Shown here piece by piece: positions 59,801-64,000 of a DNA stretch of 64,000 nt. This DNA comes from Beroe forskalii (taxonomy: Eukaryota; Ctenophora; Nuda; Beroida; Beroidae), in NCBI GenBank assembly GCA_011033025.1, contig WFMF01000172.1:62001-126000 (forward strand), given 5' to 3'. The position numbers and the translations under genes are program-made. The notes under the pieces are model-generated. The model ran no database searches and was not told where the DNA came from. It saw only the letters and a program-made list of their open reading frames with translations. Numbering within the stretch: position 1 is the stretch's first letter; every line of letters begins with the position of its first letter.

Positions 59801-61110
59801 TAATACTCCCTCATATTCCCTAAAACCCACTAACCTCCCTCTGCTCCAGGGAAAGGAAGTTGTACTTCACACTCCCATATACTCCCTGTACACTCCTTCA
59901 AACACTCCCCCCCACACTCCCTAAAACTAGAGTCACGTACCTCCCCCTGCTCCAGGGAAAGGAGGATGTACTTGAGGGCAGCTTCCTGCATGGCAGGACC
60001 CAGGAACTGACAGCCCCGCGTCCGCACTGCTGCCCATAACATGGAACTGAGTTGCTGCTGGTTTTGGTGCTGCAGAATCAGCTCCGTACACGTTCTCTCA
60101 CCTGGTTGAATAAGTGGCGTTTAAACATGGGGTAGGGGCGTTTTGTAACATTAACTGGGGTTTAACCACGGGGGGAGGACATAGTTCATTAGAAATATTT
60201 ACTGCAAATCTGATGTCAGGGCACATTACGAGATTAAAGAGAAGCATCCATATTCTAAGTAAATTTGAATACTTTGACAACGAAAATAACGCATCTGAAA
60301 TAGAAAACAAACTTTGACCTCACATAAACACACCCACCTAAACTCCTAGCAGCTCTAAGGGCCCGTGCCCTACCAACAGGCTCAGCAAGCTGACAGTGGA
60401 CTAGTGCCACTAACTTGCGCTGCATAGGACGCGAGAGAGTAATACTGTTACCGTTCTTCTGGGTTCCAGAAGACAGCGGCTTGAGGTAGAGGGCTAGTTC
60501 ACCTATACAGTGACCTACGACTTTCTGAAAGAGTTGAAATACATGAATACTGGTAAAATCAGATTCTAATTTGAAATACTGGAATAAAAAAATTCAATAA
60601 CTACTGAAAAAATGGGAAAAAATGTTTCACCCTGGCAGCAAGAGTCCTGCAGTAAAGCAGTCATGCAATGCCATCATTATAGTTAAAACACTAACCTCGT
60701 CATTTTTACTATCATCTCCATTTTGGAGTGCTTTAGTACTATTTTCTTCTGTTTTGTTCTCAGTGACTAGCAGAAGAAGGGCTTGGTTTGTTGGGAAAGA
60801 ATCTATATCTTCCTGAAAATAAAAGAAATTTAAAATCAATGATAATACAAATAATTGAGGAAGGGTTGGAGGCAATTGATCAATTTGCAAGTTTAGGTAC
60901 CAATGAAAGAATAACATTTAGTGAAGGTCAAATGAAATAAACCTGTTGAAAAGGTGTGGCATCAAGGGGACATTGCTTTCGATGCATTAACTGTAGACAA
61001 TTGCTACAACAGGTATGCCCACATAGTAGCGATATTGGCTTTTTGGTTGTACCATTAAATCGCGTTCGACAAATTGGACAGAGCAAGAAATCAGGGGTCG
61101 GGATGGACAT
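46229..61110 (-). CDS. RC3H1: Roquin (RING-ROQ-CCCH RNA-binding E3 ligase), about 14 coding exons
   Basis: Roquin proteins bind stem-loop decay elements in mRNA 3' ends through the ROQ domain and recruit the CCR4-NOT deadenylase, acting in cytoplasmic RNA granules. Coding exons, minus strand: 61110-60943, 60812-60696, 60524-60338, 60101-59941, 58900-58778, 58582-58383, 57948-57816, 57436-57288, 56677-56481, 56311-56167, 50891-50561, 50421-49724, 49588-49252 and 46451-46229. All listed junctions are GT-AG and phases agree, except that the join of exons 10 and 11 is off by one, so an extra exon or a shifted acceptor there is possible. One-base losses break the frame in exons 6, 11 and 14. The predicted length of about 1,050 residues is close to human RC3H1 (1,133). 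The last exon ends at an in-frame TAG (46229-46231), though a donor lies at the same spot. There is probably one gene equivalent to RC3H1 and RC3H2. Confidence 0.88.
46491..49169. mobile_element. 2.67-kb TIR element, copy 2, filling a Roquin intron
   Basis: Nearly identical to 20084-22752 across its length, in the same orientation, with only scattered small indels. Its left end starts 39 bp from the Roquin exon 14 acceptor and its right end stops 82 bp before the exon 13 donor, so about 2.68 kb of a 2.8-kb intron is this element. It carries the same nested foldback minisatellite (47945-48575) and telomere-like words (about 47457-47520). No open frame of transposase size is present. Confidence 0.85.
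51059..52196. other. Roquin intron 10, part distal to the Penelope element
   Basis: AT-rich intronic sequence between exon 11 and the retroelement. It includes a poly-G run at 51713-51723. A small missing exon that would repair the phase between exons 10 and 11 could lie here or at 55790-56160, but I could not identify one. Confidence 0.4.
52197..52493 (+). repeat. Upstream pseudo-LTR of the Penelope element
   Basis: The 297-bp copy is identical to 55484-55780. It includes the coding sequence for the last ~28 residues of the element's protein, here without the rest of the frame. It ends in the left half of a long hairpin whose other half lies in the internal sequence (52440-52540). Confidence 0.92.
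52440..52545 (+). other. Long multi-part hairpin at the pseudo-LTR/internal junction
   Basis: TCTATGCTGT at about 52458 is matched by ACAGCATAGA at about 52531. Inside these lie GTGC with GCAC, and TCCAAA with TTTGGA. Together they make a stem of about 20 base pairs interrupted by internal loops, spanning the boundary between the repeat and the internal region. Some Penelopes carry hammerhead ribozymes in this area, but I do not see the hammerhead core here. Confidence 0.6.
52646..55570 (+). CDS. Penelope-like reverse transcriptase with C-terminal GIY-YIG endonuclease
   Basis: An intact frame of 974 residues from the first ATG ([13 protein letters not shown]). The N-terminal third is Lys-rich and coiled. 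The RT core shows [37 protein letters not shown] (catalytic Asp), [25 protein letters not shown] (two catalytic Asp) and [14 protein letters not shown], in the Penelope order. [11 protein letters not shown] Cys motif then leads into the GIY-YIG domain: [22 protein letters not shown], and the late REEN carrying the catalytic Glu, ending GLN. The endonuclease nicks target DNA and the RT copies the element's RNA there. C-terminal placement of GIY-YIG is that of canonical animal Penelopes. All catalytic residues are present, so activity is possible. Confidence 0.93.
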   Translation: MGPKKAGDLNKLQELNSKLVTRELQLQLVLNILDNQDLLKSSILSSVSPKIGKSFKYRDLELKKNTILFEARNRILQECSVVEANRDILKLGKETSDFLDKHSENKEFFTIKMQENSERIRKRIRKTHEKKTEFFLKSQSSPDTLNPLSSTKRSRWRGRKKEQKKERDAKYQRNKRLKQKLWLAEKVQGISSTVVRNLSSKEIPDSAFLYLAKGLNFVESKKASKPELEYDTQEFLRKLEWRAFFHENPKDDSFTGDDHKDLRIPSRKHPEGFNNPAFDEIKTRLRGFVANFIPENPRANLTSLETRGKNWILKEIEKETLFITKADKGGATLILDYDVVLECVRNALAKPENFALESVTEAQKMSEVQRTIRQEVLSLYDAKLVTEKDKKLITGLNENNNVMHAHCFKPVVPYVYPLFKIHKLSKEQIEAKTTPPIRLVHATREGPLYRLEKWVSPYLTKVSRWFCEDEFILDSPALISCIKDINSSGQLKGNKIHLFTLDVVNLYPSIDPDLAIRSLKDALDGSVLHESKCQAVQAFTELIFRNSFVCFQGKVYKGTKGIPTGNCVSRQIADITLHALLYSTAKPQMENLWQYISTWKRFIDDVFGIWIGTERQFHLFVKTLNQLTKPFGIEFGDWQFGAKVNYLDMNIYLSSDGLINYKLYKKETDARLYLQTDSFHPKHVFNSVVFSQMIRVIQRNSQESTCIEDLNELKSDLTKSGHSESAMDELEPLAVQRAIEQDLYENLERAPETTQKLVFSVKFFREIGDLKKLVHSMKTEIEHLCGDINITFALRKQPSVGNTVVRNRRLSGCPVQETESIAPKTQKCNARGCRTCPLLFSADDKIMVNGSQINLDFRLNCKDKDIIYVAQCQICSVLPGTLKEDTYFGQSVTPMHIRMNGHRNKFLIDDKLYFEKSALSMHCFLVHKDLFSMEFFKLGIVKKVRPVELDREENKCIQKFRTRIWGLNRIVVVR
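55484..55780 (+). repeat. Downstream pseudo-LTR of the Penelope element
   Basis: The 297-bp copy is identical to 52197-52493 at a constant offset of 3,287 bp. It overlaps the final 87 bp of the frame, including the stop codon, and continues into the 3' non-coding end. Confidence 0.92.
56481..56677 (-). CDS. RC3H1: Roquin exon 9: CCCH zinc finger
   Basis: Encodes [20 protein letters not shown] followed by [18 protein letters not shown], a C-X8-C-X5-C-X3-H finger with all four zinc ligands, as in vertebrate Roquin, where it helps bind AU-rich RNA. The acceptor is CTTCAG|GCGCAC and the donor GTAAGT. The 5' edge of this exon, with its acceptor, is copied three or four more times just upstream in the intron (56753-57144). 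This copy is the only one with the complete finger. Confidence 0.92.
56753..57144 (-). repeat. Repeated copies of the Roquin zinc-finger exon edge
   Basis: Three good copies (about 56753-56793, 56889-56929, 57013-57055) and one partial copy (57119-57144) of the first ~40 nt of exon 9, each good copy with its CAG acceptor. On the minus strand each encodes [14 protein letters not shown] or close to it. Acceptor edges lie at 56677 (the real exon), 56793, 56929 and 57055. The linkers are AT-rich with GTACATTATACA-type palindromes. None continues into the rest of the finger. Confidence 0.88.
57288..60812 (-). CDS. RC3H1: Roquin exons 2-8: HEPN and ROQ domains
   Basis: Exon 2 has [15 protein letters not shown]. 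Exon 3 has [14 protein letters not shown] and [17 protein letters not shown]. Exon 4 has [19 protein letters not shown]. Exon 5 has [16 protein letters not shown] and [19 protein letters not shown]. Exon 6 has [19 protein letters not shown] and SHMQSIIDR. Exons 7-8 complete the helical half ([36 protein letters not shown]). These match the HEPN-ROQ-HEPN core, whose winged-helix ROQ part binds the stem-loop RNA; its basic and Gln/Tyr-rich surface is well conserved. Exon 6 lacks one base near 58538-58544, where the family has LKEEYR. Confidence 0.9.
57554..57637 (-). pseudogene. Copy of the first ~80 nt of Roquin exon 8
   Basis: Nearly identical to the 5' part of exon 8 (57355-57436), including the AG acceptor and the codons for [20 protein letters not shown]. 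It lacks the exon's 3' part and donor, so it looks like a truncated exon copy 199 bp upstream of the real one. Confidence 0.85.
58060..58382 (-). repeat. Degenerate C-rich intronic repeat with scrambled exon 6 pieces
   Basis: Roquin intron sequence made of degenerate TAAAACCCACCCTGCC-like units. Embedded are pieces of the 3' edge of exon 6 (58171-58210 and 58302-58326), in a rearranged order. Confidence 0.7.
59422..59868 (-). repeat. Intronic duplications, including Roquin exon 4 donor edge
   Basis: CATTCTCTGTACGCCCTTAA occurs twice near 59430-59500. Two copies of the 3' edge of exon 4 follow: 59749-59795, which includes the GTACGTGA donor, and 59833-59868. The real edge is at 59941. Units of ACTCCCTAATA-like sequence fill the space between. 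Confidence 0.8.
60943..61110 (-). CDS. RC3H1: Roquin exon 1: RING finger
   Basis: Encodes 56 residues starting [18 protein letters not shown]. The RING ligands are [13 protein letters not shown] and finally CPLD. The last pair has Asp in place of the usual Cys, which is characteristic of Roquin RING domains. The exon ends in phase 0 at CAG|GTTTATT. The start ATG is the first in frame and gives the usual very short lead before the RING. In the family this domain gives E3 ubiquitin ligase activity. Confidence 0.92.
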
Positions 61111-61385
61111 TTATAACATGTGCATCTCTTCATAAATCTCAAAAGATAATTGGTTGATTTAATTCAATTATAAGATTTTACAGTGATTAACCTATTGATA
61201 GTTAATAAGTATAAATAAATTTGCCATTTGTCATCCCTAAATGCTAGGAATGTCACACTGATGTCCTTTCAGTTATAAAAGTGTTATTTTTCAAATATTA
61301 TTAGTCCATAGTATATGACTCTATTAACAGTCTTTATGATGAATAAAAACATTAAAGCCTATATAGGAGAATTAATGCTGTCTTC
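61111..61385. other. Short spacer between RPL6 and Roquin
   Basis: 275 bp separate the eL6 stop codon from the Roquin ATG, with both genes on the minus strand. It must hold the eL6 3' UTR and the Roquin 5' UTR or promoter, unless further non-coding Roquin exons lie elsewhere. No TATA box or clear poly(A) arrangement was identified. Confidence 0.5.
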
Positions 61386-62099
61386 TTAGAATTTCATCTC
61401 ATGAGGGAACTGTCCCTTCCTGACAGTGAACCTGCTGCGCAAGTAGGACTGCAACATATCGACCTTCTTTACAGCAGGTACCACCAGGGCATCGACCTCT
61501 TTCTGTAGAGCAACCTTCTCAGCTGAAATCTTGGGTTCCTCTGTTGTGTTCTCAACAAACATATCCTTCTCATTCTTAGTAGGTTTAGGTTTCCTCTTGA
61601 ACATGGCATCAGTGAGGGTATCAGGCATTGCTGGCAGCTCCACTTTTGTAGAAGTAGCAATCACATAAGCCTGATCAACTCTTCTGAGGGGCACACCATT
61701 CACCTTATAGGGACCAGTAACAAGGAGAAGTCCAGAAGGCAGCTGTTTGAGGAAAATGGCCTTTTGCCCCGGTGTACACCAGCCAGTAGGATGAGCACTG
61801 TTCCTGGGGCAATGGAGCTCCTCAGCTTAGTTGGCTTCACTTTCCTTCTGTTGTTCAAGGGTTTCTTGCAGTCCTCTGTAGGGTAGAAACGGGGCTTTTT
61901 CTGTAAGGGCACTTCTCTTGTAGACCCATTCTTCTCCCCATGCACACTCTTTGTCTTGTGGGTTGGTGCTTCCTCCTGGGTAGGCTTAGTCTGGACCTTC
62001 TTCCTCTTGTACAAAGCTCTCTTCCTGTAAACTGCAGCTTGACCCAACTTGGGAACACCACCAGGCAAATAGCTGTTTCTGGGAGTATGGGCAACCATC
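61386..62099 (-). CDS. RPL6: 60S ribosomal protein eL6 (RPL6)
   Basis: eL6 is a structural protein of the large cytosolic ribosomal subunit. Recognised segments are [76 protein letters not shown] and the C-terminal [19 protein letters not shown]. The frame breaks at 61760-61765, where an A-run appears one base short (expected [13 protein letters not shown] across the junction); the downstream homology then continues in the other frame. The first codon shown (ATG 62098-62096) is preceded by TTGCAG|G, so a 5' non-coding or short coding exon probably lies upstream. With the base restored the product is about 237 residues, shorter than human (288) mainly at the N-terminus. Confidence 0.93.
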
Positions 62100-63640
62100 C
62101 TGCAACTGCTATCGAGGGGGAATTGAGACTCAAATGGTAAAAATATAAATTCAAATATAAATATATGGTAATAAAACTAAGGAGATATAAAATACCTTCA
62201 TCTATGAGTGAAATATCTCACAGCCATCAATCAAATGTATCAATTACATTACATCACATCATTTTTGGTGTCTAATTATGATGTTTGGATCTGCCTAGAT
62301 CTCTGATCAAATGGTATCTCAAATTGAATTTTGTTAGCCTTGGGAGCCTTTATAACACCATAACATTTTTGGTGTCTCATTGTAATTCATTAGGATTGGC
62401 CTATATCTCATGTCAGAGAACAGTATCTCACTTGGATCCTCTTGGAGGCTGACATAATACTGTTGGGAAGTTTTCTGGCTTGAACTGTACAAAGATGACT
62501 GTTGTTATATCCAAACGAATAGAAGTAGTTCAAAATAATCTATTTACTTAGGGAGTAGGAGCCATCTACTTATTTTGACATACTTAATCTTTGCCCTCAG
62601 AACAAGGAATTTGGATTTATAGTACCTTGGTGCCTTTACCTATTCTGGTGCAGCAAATAATGCTACATTGTACACAGTAGTGAAAAATAGCTGCATCAAC
62701 AGCCAACTATTTGGAAAGCACAAACGAAGGAAATCAAATCAAAATCAGCCAACATCATTAATCTTAAAAGTTAAAATTCATCACTGGGTCAAATGATGCC
62801 CATAAATCCATTATGGCCAGCAACTTCAGGGAAATGTCTTCTCAATGGCTAACACTAGATCCAAGTTCAGCTAATACTCTGCTTTTGGTAAGAGATGAAG
62901 GTCAAGTTCCTCAATTCCTTTGCCAGATGAGTCTGGGTGCAATCAAGCACACAGAGGGGGCCAGGCAACATCTCACAACAGTTCCTGCTGTTATGGAACT
63001 TGGCTTACCCCTATAAGGCAGGTATCGCCACCTCGAGAAATGAGAATTCTTCTGAAATTTCCGATCGCCATGTACGTAGGTGAATATACTGTTAAATCAG
63101 TATCACACGCGTACAAATTGTGGTTTTGTGGAAATTTCAGACACCGATCTCAGAGGTGGCGACACCTCAGTAACCTCGAAGTGAGATGACACATGTCGAA
63201 TCTCGAGCAGCCTCTCACACAGTACAGTTGCACTTTTAGGAATGAAACAATGAATAAAGATTTAAATTTGAATTTAGAGCTTAAAATGTCCACTCAACTT
63301 TTTTGAGAGAGCATCAAGGACCTGAGACATGTACAAATTGCGAGGAAAAAAATGTGCACACATGGTACCTGTATAATTTTCGTTTCAATTTCGGCAAGTA
63401 GATAAATTTTCGGAAAAAATTATCCATGGCCACAAGCACTGCATTTGCAAAGCAATCTTCGGGGAGAAGTGTGCACTGTCTGTCAAATGTCAAACATTGT
63501 TTGACCCCATCACCTTCGGCAGGCTGGCGCACGTGAACTGCATGAAGCACAATTTTCGCAAATAAAGCAGTACGCGCAACATGTGCATTATTCAAAAGAT
63601 TATTAAAAACACGGGAAATCCTCGTAATCTCGTAACAGGA
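62100..63640. other. Upstream flank or intron of RPL6
   Basis: No exon could be supported. A first, mostly non-coding exon of RPL6 would be expected in this direction, but I could not place it. Short open frames at 62813-63189 and 63314-63655 have no recognisable features. Confidence 0.45.
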
Positions 63641-63649
63641 GCGTGACGA

Positions 63650-64000
63650 ACTCATATGTGCGCGTCTTTTCCATGCGCGGTTGATATTGTCAGACGTCGT
63701 CTGACCATTATTTTCAGTGCAGCGCGCAATAGTTTCGATGAAAATTGCACGTGCGGTGTGCGCATAAGTTCGCCGTTGTCTGACGTCGTCAGACCCATTA
63801 TTTAAAATTTATTTAAATAATGACGCGCGTGCTTCGCGCGCGCGAGGGGGTCAGGCAACGCCTGACAAGTTCGCCGAAAGTTCCGCGTGTTGCGGCGCGC
63901 ATTCTTTTTCCTGAAAATTATACGTGCAATTTTCGCAAAACTATTGCGCGCGCAATTTTTGCAAAACTATTGCGCGCACTGCACGTGCAATTCTCGCGAA
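63650..64000. repeat. GCGCGC-rich palindromic repeat at the window end
   Basis: Dense CpG-rich hairpin-prone sequence: TCAGACGTCGTCTGA and GTCTGACGTCGTCAGAC inverted pairs, GGTCAGGCAACGCCTGAC, and repeated TTGCGCGCGCAATTTT and GCACGTGCAATTTTCGC words. It continues beyond the window. The same style is seen at 36220-36600. Confidence 0.65.

Overview
The window is animal (metazoan) nuclear DNA. Spliced genes carry GT-AG introns, and the recognisable proteins are animal ones: a Roquin RING/ROQ/CCCH protein, a MAP10-like microtubule protein, TIM22, ribosomal protein eL6, a carotenoid oxygenase and a MYND-finger protein. A Penelope-like retroelement and several foldback or terminal-inverted-repeat elements are also present. 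AT-rich spacers and the repeat load suggest an aquatic invertebrate, but I cannot fix the phylum. The sequence is a draft scaffold: there is a 100-N gap at 23207-23306, about 0.75 kb of poor-looking sequence follows it, and several genes show isolated single-base losses, mostly beside homopolymers, that look like consensus errors.

Layout. 1-20083 has no gene I can support. It is full of short dispersed and tandem repeats, many built on palindromes that resemble transcription-factor sites: CRE (TGACGTCA), CCAAT pairs and X-box-like 14-mers. 20084-22752 is a 2.67-kb terminal-inverted-repeat element, and a near-identical second copy lies at 46491-49169. 22753-24764 holds a possible hAT end, the gap and the low-quality block. 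24765-35173 is a plus-strand gene cluster: carotenoid oxygenase, then a TPR-like/beta-helix/MYND protein, TIMM22 (2 exons) and MAP10 (2 exons). 35174-46228 is gene-poor and dense in long-stem foldback elements. 46229-61110 is a Roquin gene on the minus strand, about 14 coding exons. One intron is almost entirely the second copy of the 2.67-kb element, and another holds an intact Penelope-like element. 61386-62099 is RPL6 (eL6), minus strand, ending 275 bp upstream of the Roquin start codon. 62100-64000 is non-coding as far as I can see and ends in GCGCGC-rich palindromic sequence.

The genes do not form one pathway. TIM22 works in mitochondrial carrier import, eL6 in the ribosome, Roquin in decay of stem-loop mRNAs, and MAP10 on microtubules. 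The most unusual signals are in the DNA itself. There is a dispersed repeat of about 43 bp with CRE-like sites 35 bp apart. Repeated micro-duplications copy the splice-junction edges of Roquin exons into the neighbouring introns. The Penelope element has perfectly identical 297-bp direct repeats.
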